Assembly (NCBI GenBank): GCA_036874045.1
Contig: JAZBRI010000011.1
Span: 16,076,001-16,140,000, forward strand
Reading direction: 5' to 3'
DNA length: 64,000 nt
Source: Cymodocea nodosa
Lineage: Eukaryota; Streptophyta; Magnoliopsida; Alismatales; Cymodoceaceae
Made by a program: the position numbers and the translations under genes. Every line of letters begins with the position of its first letter. Positions within the stretch are counted from its first letter, which is position 1. This document shows, one piece after another, positions 47,401 to 62,526 of the stretch. The notes under the pieces are model-generated. The model had not been told where the DNA came from and did not search any database. It worked only from the letters and a program-made list of their open reading frames with translations.

Positions 47401-48661
47401 GGTTGGATGAACATCCTACAACTGTACAAAAAGTGAATAATAGCGACAATTAGTGTATTGATGGTATTAGCTTAAAGAAGTGCATCACAGGTATTTAAGT
47501 TACAACAAATTAATACAGGAAATGAACAAAATGCTGCCAATGGTAAGACGCTGCACTGATATATTGCTCAATATATTTCAAATATGTTGGATTCATTCAA
47601 TTTAGCACATGTTATCAGTACAGAAAGTACTCATCAGAATGGCCAAATACAAGTACTTTGTTGCATGTCACCATTAAAGCTTTCTAGCATAATCATGACA
47701 ATTTCAAAGAGAAATAAAACAAAATGGTTAGACCTCAGGCCATACCATCGGAAGCCAACATCCAATCAAGAGCAATGGTTCCACCATCAGGTGCATGGAA
47801 AATTTGCCTAGAAAACGAAATGAAAATTTATTTAACAAGAAAATAGGGCTTCAGACCACCAAGTTAAGAATCTCACAGAAGTCATATGGATCGCATGTTT
47901 TAAAGCAAGTGATGAAGAGAATGCACGTTCATTTGTTAAAAAGCTTAAAATGGAAAAACAAAACAACTCGACATTTTCCAGATTCTACATTAGAGAAATA
48001 TTCCCTCCATCGTCCGTCTCAATAAATTCTTAAAAAGAGAGAAAAAGAAAAAAAACATTTATTTCTCTGATGCCAAAACTAGCAGCTTTAAGAAAAGCGA
48101 TCACTTAACATTAATGTAACTTGAATTCTGACGAAAGAGTCGTCCATGAAGATTCACGAGTCCTTGTCGCCTTCAGAAAGAGCAGGAGGACTCCAGAACC
48201 ATACCTTTTGTACCGAAAAGCCGGAGGATTCCCGAAAAAATTGAGGAACGCGGTCTGGAAATGTGGGTTCGACAGCCACGGCGTAGCCAAGTACCTTCCA
48301 CACAGAAGATCCAATCCAGTCCGATTCAATAAAATAAATCGAAATCTATCCCAAATCCAAGTAGAGAAGGCAAAAATTTCTAACTTGTCACTTACCTTCC
48401 GCGTAGTGTTCGGCACTTGGAGACGACATCACGGTAGATGGAGGAGGCGGGGCTGAAAGTGAGTCTGACCCTCCCGCCCTTGTACCCGGACACGAGGTCG
48501 TCGAGGAGGTGGAACTCGAGGAAATTATAGAGAAAGACGGAGATGAGGAGGAGGAGTGCGAGGAAGTAGTGGGCGGTTGGAATGACGGATGCGAGCTGCA
48601 GCAGCAGAGGGACGATCATGGATGCGTCGGTGTTGGCGTCAACGGCGGACACGTACGCCAT
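44474..48661 (-). CDS. EMB8: EMB8/ABHD3-type alpha/beta-hydrolase, 14 exons
   Basis: Embryogenesis-associated protein EMB8 family, related to ABHD1/3 and bacterial YheT esterases; substrate unknown in plants. Exons on the minus strand: 48661-48396, 48294-48205, 47807-47746, 47421-47321, 47183-47094, 46880-46758, 46668-46591, 46313-46228, 46060-46012, 45629-45573, 45498-45368, 45286-45203, 45131-45065 and 44947-44474, giving 585 residues. An N-terminal membrane segment (YFLALLLLISVFLYNFLEF) precedes the hydrolase fold. The oxyanion region is NHRGLGG, the nucleophile elbow GTSIG (Ser238). The acid lies in ISALDDP (Asp363 or 364) and the catalytic His in TTAHGGHLAFF (His393), so the triad is intact. 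Family blocks PWLSNPHFQTAFLNFFGNPP and DWEGIKRSRSVRDFDNYATR are present. A hydrophilic tail and a second C-terminal hydrophobic segment (SMWLLAYIAIMTTWPFLG) follow. The donor of the 46668-46591 exon (GTG|GTTGGT) is weak. Confidence 0.93.
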
Positions 48662-49608
48662 TGCGATCGCAGTAGAAGAGGAGTGGACGGGGAAGGAAGT
48701 AGGGGGGAATTCGTGGGACGCGTCGCTTCGCAGTAACGTGTCGGGAGGAGAACTGGCTCCCAGCGCCTGGACGTCGTGAACTTTAAATCGTATTACTTTT
48801 CGAGAAGTTTACGGTGAGGGAGATTTTTAACTATTTCGACGTGCTTCGTTGTCAAACGGAGAAAATTAAACGATGAACATCGTTCGCTAGGGTTAAGATT
48901 CGGATTCGGATTCGGACGAAAACTGCGAATATTGTTATTTTTAGATAATTAAGTTATTTTAATTTAATAAAGTAAATTTATTTTGATCATAAAATCTTAT
49001 CAGTTCTTTATTTTATATAAAATCGACAATATTAGGGATACTTTTTTAGTTATTATAGTCCCTGCTATTAATGTTATTGACAATATTAAATTATTTGTCA
49101 TTATCGATCATATTAATGTTATCAATACCATGATAATATTCCTAATCATCTAGAAATAGTATTTTAGATTTAAATTTAAGTAAAAATATTTTCATCTCGA
49201 AACCAATCAATAACGAAAGAATAAATTACGATATTACAAAATTTAAATTCAACTGCGTTAACAGTGATGGAGGATATTTACACATTAATACTGTTTCGGG
49301 ATTTCCTTTTTATCTTGTAAATGTGTTACGGATGACATGTGCAAATCAAAATTAGATGTTTGATAAAAAATTTAACTTAAAATTAATTAATTATAAGTGA
49401 AAAGAGGTTACAAATTTGATTTTGTATTTACATGTATGGATGTTAATTTTTTTTTTTTAAAAAAAAAATTTAATCCTCTTATAATTTATTTATATATCTA
49501 TAAATATCAACGGATAATAAATATACACGAGTATTACAGTGAAATCTCTCCTGCTATCTCCACGCCATCCCATTCACCTGTACCCTTCACTGTCCGTTCC
49601 ACAAGATC
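48662..49608. promoter_or_regulatory. Bidirectional promoter region between EMB8 and BASS
   Basis: The two start codons face away from each other with 947 bp between them, so both promoters must lie here or overlap into neighbouring sequence. The EMB8 side (48662-48800) is GC-rich; the remainder is AT-rich. No TATA box can be assigned with confidence. Confidence 0.5.
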
Positions 49609-52600
49609 ATGTTGGAATCACCCATCATGTCTCTCCCCGTCCCCTCCTTCCACCACCACCACCCTTATCTCGTCTCCGTCCCCAAACCCAATTCCACAAT
49701 CCCCATTTCGTTCCCCAAAAGGTCCCATTTTAATCCAAGGCCTGCCGTCACGCCAAGACCGTCGACGCCTACCACCGTCAAGTCCTCACAGGGCAGGCAG
49801 AAGAACAACAAGCAGAACCCTCTCCCGAAACCCAGATGGGAGAACGCCCTCCTCGCCGCCGCTAGCCTCTACCCGGTTTACATAACCTTTGGAGGCGCCG
49901 TTGCTTGCGTAAAGCCGGCCGCTTTCTCGTGGTTCGTCGAGAGGGGCCCTGCCTCATACAGCTCCACGTTGGGATTTATAATGCTGGCCATGGGACTCAC
50001 TCTGGAGTTCAAGGACTTCTTCTGCTTGCTCAGGCAGAGACCATTTTCTGTGAGTTAGAATTCGGTCGGAATTTGGCTTTTTTTTGTAGAGAACGTAATG
50101 CAGGTCCTCTTTAGTTCATTAACCTTCCGCCATTAGTGAAATTTACATTAAAATCGTAGCTTTACAGGATTTCATTTCTTAATCAGAAAATGATCATTGA
50201 TGCTTGTGTTTAATTGTCAATTGGAGAGTGGGAACAGATGCGTGAAATGCTGATGTTAGATGTTCTTGTCAGTTCTAGGTTCAAGGATAGCTTACATTAA
50301 AGGATTACACACAATTCGGTATATTACCACCTTTAAATGCTACAAATTGAATATTAATGAATCATGTTCTAGTGAACTTCAATTGATTCGACAAATGCAA
50401 TTGGGTTTGGTGGGAAACAGTTTAGAGTTTTAGGGGTTTGGATGTCCTATTAAAAACTCCATAGTTTTTTTAATGCGTGTTCCTTAGTGGACTCTTCTGC
50501 ACCATTGTTAATTTCAGCTGTCCAGTGAATTGCATTTTGAAAACTGACGCTTTCGTCCATGGTAATGGTTTTGGTTCTTAGCCATAGGGAACTTTTTAAT
50601 CTCTTTATGCAACAGTATTTCTCAGGATGCCCGCCCCTTTATTCAAGTTGCAATCATTTTACATTTTAGAAAAAGTGTCCATAAAGGTGCCTCTGGTTTT
50701 TTTTTTTTTCTCCCTAAAGATAACTTAATAAGGGACTTAAAGAGAGTTGTTGGTTGCAAACCGATGTCTCTCATGCTTCTTCTTCCTTCTATTTCACCCT
50801 CACATTAGCCACCACTCCTCAGTTCTCCCTTATCCTCTAAAATGCACCAATCAGTTTAGGTGATTTGCTTGTATCCTTAGGAGACCAAAGAATGCATTAA
50901 TTAGGATAGAAAAATTAATCAGTGCAGAAAAAATTAAAACAAGTAAAGGTAGGCTTAAAACTAACAGGTTAGGAATTGTAAAAAAAGATTTAAATGTATG
51001 TAATTTAACGAAAGATTAAACAATAGATATATATACTTGAAAGAAAGTGATTCATGTAGCCAACCTCACATGGTAAGATTATGATTATGATTGTTATTAT
51101 TGTGTGTATCAGTACCATTACACATCGTACTTTGCTGTTAGCTTATGATTATTTCTGTATTTGAATGTTATTTAGGAAATAATAGATTTAAAAGTAAATA
51201 TTGTTATAAAATATTTATAAATGTATATAATATATGCATGAGAAATGAAAAAATGAAGATTTAAATGAGTGCCTAGGTGCTTTATGCCTTGGCTTACCAC
51301 CCAAGCACCATAATAACTATTCTATTGAAGATCTACAATGATCAATACCACTGAAGTGGCATCATTGCTACCTAAGAGTTGCTTGCTTAAAGTTACAATT
51401 CCAATACGATTCTATCTAACATGCTTTTTTTCTTAATTTTGCCCAATCATATTTATGGAAGTTGGTTGTTTTCTTCATTTTCAGTGACTATTTCTTTTGT
51501 TTTTGATAGATATTATTTGGATGTGCCTCTCAGTACATAATTATGCCAGTTTTTGGATTATCGATTAGTAAAGCACTCAGACTTCCACCATCACTTACAG
51601 TTGGCTTAGTTTTGCTTGCTTGTTGCCCTGGGGGAACTGCATCCAATGTGGTAAAATATACCATTTGTTTTATCTTGTTCTGTTTCAAATTACCAAACTC
51701 AAATTCCTTGTCAGAATGAGATAGGTTTAATCTTTGAATCTACACAATTATTCGACCTCCCATCAATATGAATTCCAAAATTCTGAACATTATTTTTCCC
51801 TGATAAATTTTAAGTTGCCAAGTATCGAAATGCAAAAAAGCAGCAGTTAATCTGTTTCATCAAATAGAGTTTCAGGTGACTTTGATAGCACAAGGGGATG
51901 TAGCACTGTCCATTGTGATGACTTCATGCACCACTCTTGCTGCTGTTTTTCTGACCCCTTTATTAACCAAAATTTTAGCTGGAGCTATTGTCCCTGTGGA
52001 TGCAGTGAAGCTTTCCATAAGCACCCTACAGGTAAAGTTGATTTTCTGTAGATTCTACCTTATCATGTGAGATCTTAAACAATTTTATTTGCAGGTGGTT
52101 GTTGCTCCCATCCTGATAGGCTCGTACATGCAGAGTAAATTTCCAAATCAAGTGAAACTTATCATGCCATTTGCGCCACTTCTTGCTGTGCTAGCTTCGT
52201 CATTACTTGCAAGCAGGTCAATCTGGATTTGAGATCTTTCTTTTCTCTCCAGACTGCTTACTTTTTTTGTAGACTAATATTTAGCTATATAAAAAAATAT
52301 GTTCATTGACAGTGTATTCTCAGAAAATCTTGTCCGTATAAAAGCATCTTTAATTAGTGCATCAAATGGTTCAGATATTAGCCAAATTGCTGGCGTTGCA
52401 GCAACTTTCTCTGGTAATCTAGGAGTTGTGATACTCTCTGTGATCCTGTTGCATTTTATGGGGTTTTTTGTGGGGTATATACTTCACTTTCTTCTGATAT
52501 ACTTCATTTATTAGTTAGAACATAGTGATTGAGTTGTTTGGTGCCTTGTTGTTAACCTCTGTTGTTTTCTTGTGGCAGGTACCTCACTGCGGCTATTTGC

Positions 52601-53029
52601 GGGTTCAAGGAAAGACAGCGTCGGGCGATCTCCATTGAGGTACTGTGTACTAATCCAGTAACCCTGCTTGTTAATGTCCAAGCAAGATCGACATATACCA
52701 AATTTAGCATAATTTTCTCAAAATGCCCTACGTGGTACTGTAAACTATCTTTTTGTTGACTTCTCTCATCTGTGCGGTAGCAACTTCTTTGCTTTTACCA
52801 CCACTATTGAATTAATAACTGAATGAACCCCCTAACGCATAATTTTTATTGTTTATTAACTCAGGTTGGGATGCAGAACTCATCATTGGGTGTTGTCTTA
52901 GCGGTTTCCCATTTCACCTCCCCTCTTGTTACTCTTCCCTGCGCCATGTCTGCTGTGATCATGAATATCATGGGCAGCTCCCTGGGCTTCATCTGGAGAC
53001 ATGTTGATCCTCCCAACGACAAAAATTGA
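49609..53029 (+). CDS. BASS1: Plastid BASS-family sodium/metabolite cotransporter (BASS1-like)
   Basis: Bile acid:sodium symporter family (SBF) member; plant homologues sit in the plastid envelope and carry organic anions with sodium. Exons: 49609-50049, 51510-51650, 51876-52031, 52095-52216, 52313-52474, 52579-52639 and 52865-53029, giving 415 residues. The first about 75 residues are rich in Ser, Pro, His and Lys without acidic stretches, as in a plastid transit peptide. The membrane domain then starts. Family blocks: LYPVYITFGGAVACVKPAAF, LGFIMLAMGLTLEFKDFF, GLVLLACCPGGTASNVVTLI, AQGDVALSIVMTSCTTLAAV, FLTPLLTKILAG and RRAISIEVGMQNSSLGVVLA. The GGTASN and EVGMQNSSLG motifs match sodium/substrate-binding regions of SBF carriers. 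Similarity is greatest, from memory, to BASS1; other members cannot be excluded. Intron 1 (1.46 kb) holds LINE and repeat remnants. Confidence 0.92.
50920..51100 (+). mobile_element. 3' fragment of a LINE-type retroelement in BASS intron 1
   Basis: A plus-strand frame reads LGIVKKDLNVCNLTKD, a stop, then YTWKKVIHVANLTW. This resembles the C-terminal end of plant LINE-type reverse transcriptase ORFs (VKKDLK...WRKRIHVADP). It aligns with 1960-2260. The rest of the element is absent, consistent with a 5'-truncated or decayed insertion. Confidence 0.5.
51140..51305 (-). repeat. Dispersed repeat family 1, copy C (inverted)
   Basis: The reverse complement (CACCTAGGCACTCATTTAAA, then CCTAAATAACATTCAAATAC) matches the left half of the copy at 61414-61823. 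It is a partial copy located directly after the LINE fragment in BASS intron 1. Confidence 0.5.
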
Positions 53030-53366
53030 CCTAACAGCTCAATCCAAAGCTACTCATCTAAATTTCCCCTGTAAATGAGAATCTTCATTGTTTCTATTTT
53101 CTGTTACATGACCTGTGAATTCGGTTTTCTTACAGCAATCACAGAAAATTTTCACCTAGCTGGGGGGGTCCTCCTTTTTTTGTGAATATTTTGCTTGGTT
53201 TTTGTTGTGACGACAATTCAATATGTGCAATATTTCTTCTTCAATGTTTGCGGTGGACCCCTAAGGCAGAAAAATTCACTACGGTTAGCTTTTTTTGTTT
53301 ATCTGTCGGTGAAGCCTATTGCACGAAAAGAACCAATGAAATAGAAAATCTAAATGTAGGGAAGCT

Positions 53367-53405
53367 TTCTTCTTCTTCTTCTTCTTCTTCTTCTTCTTCT
53401 TCTTC
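53367..53405. repeat. (TTC)13 microsatellite
   Basis: Thirteen uninterrupted TTC units, 340 bp downstream of the BASS stop codon; probably in or just past its 3' UTR. Confidence 0.95.
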
Positions 53406-56166
53406 TTGATATTGATGGCATTTTTGTCTTTGAATTTTAAGTTAAATTTTTTTTATAAGGAAAGAAAATCAATTACGTTGTCTATGCATCTGAATGATGA
53501 TGCAAGAAATGGATTTCAAAGTTCTGTGCTTTCTAGTTGTCACCACCTCGTATTCTGGTGATATTCTTTCTCACAGGAATCCTCTCATTATAATGTTGTT
53601 TTTCTTTAAATCAAAGGATGAGGATTATCCCGCGCGATCCTCTTCTCGTAACGTTGACGATGGTCGATCCATCCTTCTCTTCATCGGAATACTCAACAGT
53701 CACCTTGCATGTTCGTTCTGGACTTTTTTTTGCCCGAAACAGTTGTATACTTATGTTTCTATAGAAAGTACAAAAGAAAAGAGAGAGAGGATATTATCGA
53801 CATCAAAGACTTGAAAGAAAATTTATGATTGTAAAAGGATTAGTTATTACTGTACAACGAAGGACGTCTACCATAGAATATTAACGCTGCTTTAAACTTT
53901 TCAAAGAAGAAATTTTTTTCCATCTTTGTCCTCTTTTAATTTAAGAGACTTTGGTTTCTTCCAAGTGCTGACCCTCTCAAACAAAAGAACACGGTAACGT
54001 GAGCTGTAAAACCAATTTCCATGTGCCGACGGATTATGATGTGATTTTTGATTCCCTTCCGCGGGATATCGCACGTCCTTTTCCCCGACACACGGCTTTT
54101 GGATTTGATCTGTGGGCGACCCTCCCTTGTACTTGAATTTTTAATAGTTTTTTTTTTTTTTTAAGACGTTTGAATCGTTGATCTTGACAGGATTTAATTA
54201 AATTCGAAACCGAAGGAATATACAATTTCCCTGTGTACTTAAATTCTTAATGGTTGAATGACGGTAGTTTTACGCTTATTAAAGTTTGAATTACAAGTGC
54301 TAATACCTTTGAAAATGATTAAAACGTGTTCGGTTAGAAATAAACAAGCGATTTGAAAATAATCCATTCGAATAAACGGTAAAAGAATGAAAAAGCTTTT
54401 ATTTTAAAAACGTAATGTATCGAGCAAGCAATGTGAGAATAGTTTTATTAAATAATCATTGAAATGAACACGTTAAATACTTATTGGTTTTGTCAATATT
54501 TATTTCGATCGTATCGAAACGCAACTCATTTTAAAAATAAGTTTGACCTGGAAAATCTTTCTTTAAGTGCTCTCTCTATTTTCAGGACGAGCGCTTATTT
54601 TGATTGTATTTAAAAATACTTAACTCGAACGTAACTTATCTAACGACAGGATGAATTTTTTTTTTAAAGATTACAGAATATGAAAATCGGTGTGAACTTA
54701 TCATGCATTTATCTTATTTACATCATCAAACAACTATTTTTGTTTTTTTTTTTAAAAAAAAAAAATCTTCCATGAAATCAAATAGACACTTTGTCGCCTT
54801 TTTATGACAACAGATATTGTTAGATTTTAATGTTAAGATCGGTCAATTACTTATAACACGAGCGAGGAAACCTTTGTTCACGTGCAAGAGTGGGGGGGCC
54901 CACCCAATCTTATTTTTCAAAAATTTTACTTGTTAAAACTGGGACCCAACTGTTTCATGTACGGTGAACTATTCTATTGTATTCAAGTCACAGACGACAA
55001 CGCGAAGAAAATATTATTATTATTTTTGGCCCGAGCGATAACAAAAACATCAAATGTTCGACGAGTGGAAAATATTCTAATCAGTGATCATGCGTAGATG
55101 ATATACTCTTTTTTTTTTTTTTTTCTTTCTTTCTTTCTGTACACATTTTTTGTAAGGAAGGGGGAAAAAATTCACAGCACTTGTGATGCAAAATGCATGT
55201 ACCTTATCAATAATAACTATTATTATTATTATAAGATTTGGTGGAAATAATCAATTAGAGCACTTGCCCAGCTCACGGTCTTTTTAATTACTAAACCCAT
55301 GGTCGTCGATGCATCTTAGTGTGGAGGCTTCTTTTTTTTATAATAGTAGTATTTTTATATTTTTAAAATTTAAATCTGTAAAATAAATGTGTACTCATTG
55401 GAAATCGGACTTTCAGTAATGTTTTTGGTAGGACTTTAATAAGCTAAAGATGCATACGAACCATTTTATATGATAATATTTTACACAAGTATCCGAAAAT
55501 CTAAAATAATGTCGTAACAATTCCAAAACCAACAAAAAATACAATGTTGTTGAATTATTTTCATATCACTAATGCTATCAAATAAATACATTATTTTTAA
55601 TGTAAGTAATAAAAATATCATTCGTTCGATGTCACGTTTTATTTTGGCAATATCATTCGCATGAATAAAAACACGTCAAAACATCAATCGACAATGCTAA
55701 TACTAACTTGTTAGGCAAATAATCAAACGATTCGTTGATCTATCATCCAGACAAACTAGATTTTTCTATAATCTAAATGTGAAATAAAAGCTTTTCACGT
55801 ACCGAACGACGTTAGATCTGAAGTGACCGATATTTTAACGTCTTCTGCCAAAAAAATTGCTGAAACCTTTGGCCGCGGATTTCAGAATCAAGTAATCGTA
55901 ATATAACCAACAATTAGAAAAATAGAATCTGAGACTTTTGGCGGAATTTTCTATTTTCATGCATCACCTTAATTATTTTTCTTGCTGGTGACAATAAATT
56001 TTACGTCTATTGAAATTTAAATAAAATTTATAAAATGACGTCATCACTTGTCAGTCATCGACCGGGCTTCTGCGATTGTTCTGCATCGCCTTATCGCCAC
56101 GACCCATTCCACTCTGCACCTTCCGCCATTTGACCAGAGATTCCATATTTCCATAGATAACCCCTA

Positions 56167-56174
56167 TCTCTCTC

Positions 56175-56209
<35 letters not shown>
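56167..56209. repeat. Compound (TC)n/(TA)n microsatellite upstream of the CDPK gene
   Basis: A short TC run (about 56167-56177) is followed by about 15 TA units (56179-56209), then TTTA repeats. It sits about 480 bp upstream of the kinase start codon and is likely polymorphic. Confidence 0.9.
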
Positions 56210-56213
<4 letters not shown>

Positions 56214-56685
56214 TTATTTATTTTTTATTATTATAAATTTCGGAGATAAATTGTGCTAAAAGTTGAAGCCGAGTCCAAAATTCCGCGTCAGGCCTCGTTG
56301 GGAACGGTAGATAAACATACCATCTTCCTCGTGGCAAACATGGAACTGGAACAGCCTTCATTGCTTTCTGGTTAACAGGAACCTTCACCATTTGTTACCA
56401 GTCAAGCCTCTTCCCCCCACCTCTTCTTCCTCTTCCTCTTCTCTCGTCGGAGGGAGAAGGAAAAGCTACCTTTTTACCGGACAACTCCCCAATCTCATCA
56501 GGCCCTCGGTAGAAACAGATCGCAGTCCAATCACACCGAGATCACCTTTTTTTTTTTTTAAGAAGGCAGGCCTCCGCCACTGAATCGATCAATCAATCCC
56601 AAGTGGGTAGTCCTCAAAATCCGCCAAGGCCGCATTCCGCCATCTCCCAGCCTGCGATTCCCAAGTGTGTAGTCGTCAGAAATCG

Positions 56686-59602
<2,917 letters not shown>

Positions 59603-60376
59603 TAAAGCTACAGTTCCTGCAAAATAAGGTTTTATGACTAATTGCAGAGGAGTTTCAGGTAGAAGTTGAAGCATAGATTGTGGTTGGCTACGGCAGATCT
59701 TCAAATGGAATTTTGGTTGTTAGTCATATAACTAGTTTTCTTTACAAGCATGGATTGCAGTCAACATTCTAAATGTATCTTGAGCGCTTAATTGATTCTC
59801 GTTTCCTCAAGAAATCTGTGCAATTTCTAGGGTACTTGATGTTGTAAATCATGTAAAACTGATGGAGTTCCCCTACGAGAAACAGAGTTCTAGGGTACCC
59901 TGAAAATCCACATGTGATATTCATTGGTGAGTCATGCGTTGATTCCATCTCTCAACTCAAGGAATTGTTGTGAAAACACATTAAGTTCCACTTCCATGTG
60001 ACAATGCAAGTAATGTTTCTTTCACTGAGAAAGAAACAACATATTAGAAAACCAAACGGAACAAGTGTTTTTATAAACAAAGATGAATAATAGACCACAA
60101 GTGGTTGGGAAAATCCAAACATTTATTATTCCATTCACAGAAGTTCCAGTATGAAAATCACAAGCCACATGCCATTCACAGAAGTTCCAGTATGAAAATT
60201 ACAAGCCACATTAAGTTGATGAAATGTTCGAAACCATCAACTTCGATGTTCTATATATTTATGGGAATTACACTCAATCCATACACGCCAAACAGTTTGT
60301 GAAAAACCAACATAATGTTCAAGTTCTATTGTAGCTCAATGCTCCAGAATCCCCTGAGTGCTAAAGGAGTGCCTTC
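59603..60376. other. Convergent 3' region between the CDPK and inhibitor genes
   Basis: About 770 bp holding the 3' UTRs of both genes. It includes a short tandem duplication (60131-60210). Nothing else is seen. Confidence 0.55.
60131..60210. repeat. Tandem duplication, 41-bp period
   Basis: The unit CCATTCACAGAAGTTCCAGT, continuing ATGAAAAT(C/T)ACAAGCCACA, occurs twice with a single substitution. It lies in the 3' region between the kinase and inhibitor genes. Confidence 0.85.
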
Positions 60377-62526
60377 TTAATGTAGCTCAACGGTTCCACT
60401 GGGCACCACCTGAATAACACCAGGTTTCTCTGCCAAATAAGAAAAGATTAGATAAATGCAAGTGTGCCCAGATATTTTGCCAAATCCGACAAAAAGAGTG
60501 ATATATGATCTGGTTTCATTTTCTTCAAATAAAAATACTCATCCATGAGTAACTTCAATACTTAAAACATGACATGAAATGTAAAAATATAGATGGGATA
60601 CTTTCCCATACAGTCAGTCGGATAATCAAGTTTAGAGTGAACTCCATTCTAAAACCCAAACAAGAACGCTATTCCTGTGGCAACATCTTTCTTGCATTTG
60701 CCTGGAATTCACCTTAGCATGAGTTATGGCAAAACCTCTCTGCTCATGAATTATGTAACCATTGCACCTTTTACTCTCGATAGGGTATGTCAGGCGCCTT
60801 CCCTGTTGTTTTATGCAATCACATATCCCTCCTTAACACGAATCATTTTTCCATCAATAGAACCTGATGCTTTTTTGAGACTATTAGTGTCTTCACCTAG
60901 ATTCAAATCGAAGATCTCTTGCTTTGCAATAGAGTGGAAGATCAACTATATTATCCAACAGTCAAGATCGATAAAATCCGATGTTATTAATGGGACTCAA
61001 TAAGCAAGAGGTATATCATGGACGAAGGAGAGCCTATTAATAACTCTTGTTTCACAAAAGCTGTATCTGCTTCCGAAACTGGAGCTTCTAATAATTACAT
61101 GGTATGCTACAGGCTACCTACCAAAATCCAATGGGGAAGAGTATATGTGCTGACTGCTGCTTGAACCATAAAGACAGTAGGAAGTTAGTGCCATATGATA
61201 CCTGTAATGACCTTATCCCAATTGACTCATACCAGTCTGAAGACTAACAACTATGGAGCTGAAATGTTTAAGATGTTGAGATAATAGATGATTCTTAAAT
61301 TTATTTAACTAAAAAATTTCTTAAATCTAAGCAATGTGAGACCAAGTCTTAGATGTTGCAATTGGCTTAACTCAGTGATTCAGCCCCTGCTGTCTAAACT
61401 CCAAGTACACAATCATACCTTTTAAGGTGCCTAGGCATCTCATACAAATATTAAATTTTTATTATTATTTAAGTATATATTATATATATATTTACATATT
61501 TAATAATAATTATGTATAGTTTTAACTCTATTAATCCTAAATAACATTCAAATACATAAATAGGCATAAGACAATATCAAAATACGAGAAATGATAATAC
61601 TAATATGTATATTTCATTAATATACATAATTATATATTTCAATAATTATGTATATTTTGGCAATTCTTCATAAAAAAAAATATATAAGTTTTTTGCAGGG
61701 AAAAAAATTTAAATTCTTAAAAAAAATATGTTTAGTTAATCGGATCCAGCAGAAGGTGCGTCCAATCAAGATAAGGCAAGGTATACTGCCAAGGCATGAC
61801 CAACTTTTGCCTTAAAAAGTATGTGTACAATGTACGATTGGTCTTGAAATTTTCCATTTAATTGAGTTTTTTTTATCACATAAACTCTTGACGAACAGTT
61901 ACTCTCTTGATGCCACGACAGGTGCATCATTTTTATCTCTTTTGATGAATTTCAATTTACCTCTCTTATTCCGAATTCTACTTAAAAGCTCCACATATAG
62001 AGCAGAAAGAACGTCTATTGAGTCCAATTCATCTTACAGAATCACTGAAAACAGACTAAGTTCTAGAAGCACAAAATCCGCATTTCATAACCACAAATCG
62101 ATAACCAATAAAAACGAACGAAGAGAAAGATCCTCACTTTGCATTTCTTCCACTTGTGTTGGAGTGAGTTTTGCGGAGAAGCCACTAGCGGCAGTCTTGT
62201 AGCTATAGAGCAGATTTTCCTTCGCCGCATCGTCGCTGGCAACCACAAACGAACACACAAAACAAGAAAAAGACATTAAGCTGCACTAAATAAGCGTTAG
62301 GCATGACCCTTAAATGATCCGTATTCCGATCACCACCAACAAGAACAAAAAAGAGAGGAATTCAAAAGGCATACCTCCCGAGAACAGAGGCGAGTGTTCT
62401 GGTGTGGTACGCTTCAGGCTCCTCTCCGTCCGGCCTCTCCGTGTAGATGATATACACGGAAGCCTGCTCCTTCGCGTCCGCCGTTGCGGCCGCGCCGACA
62501 TGACCCGAAGGCTTAGTCTCCGCCAT
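60377..62526 (-). CDS. Subtilisin-propeptide-like protease inhibitor (inhibitor I9 domain)
   Basis: Small stand-alone I9 protein resembling the propeptide of plant subtilases; relatives such as Arabidopsis SPI-1 inhibit subtilisin-like proteases. Exons on the minus strand: 62526-62375, 62235-62138 and 60429-60377, giving 100 residues. The N-terminus (MAETKPSGHVGAAATADAKE) shows no clear signal peptide. The I9 fold follows: ASVYIIYTERPDGEEPEAYH, LASVLGSDDAAKENLLYSYK, TAASGFSAKLTPTQVEEMQ, then PGVIQVVPSGTVELH. No peptidase domain follows, so it is not a truncated subtilase read-through: the frame ends naturally. The last exon has only 53 nt and lies 1.7 kb away from exon 2; it was found from the family pattern and phase agreement. 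The long intron holds a family-1 repeat. Confidence 0.85.
61414..61823 (+). repeat. Dispersed AT-rich repeat, family 1, copy B, with short inverted ends
   Basis: About 410 bp in intron 2 of the inhibitor gene. It starts CATACCTTTTAAGG and ends CCTTAAAAAGTATG, an inverted repeat of 14 bp with one mismatch. Its interior matches 961-1325 and, inverted, 51140-51305. Probably a MITE; no target-site duplication identified. Confidence 0.55.

Larger units (their letters stand above)
53030..56685. other. 3.7-kb intergenic region between BASS and the CDPK gene
   Basis: Contains the BASS 3' UTR, a (TTC)13 microsatellite (53367-53405), A/T homopolymer runs (for example 54149-54162 and 54738-54771), a TTTC-rich tract near 55108-55140 and a TC/TA microsatellite (56167-56209). 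The last about 350 bases hold the probable 5' UTR of the kinase gene, with CT-rich tracts. No gene is supported. Confidence 0.5.

Noticed and set aside
60677-61003. 108-codon plus-strand open frame
   Set aside because: Lies in intron 2 of the inhibitor gene, shows no known domain and no splice or promoter context.
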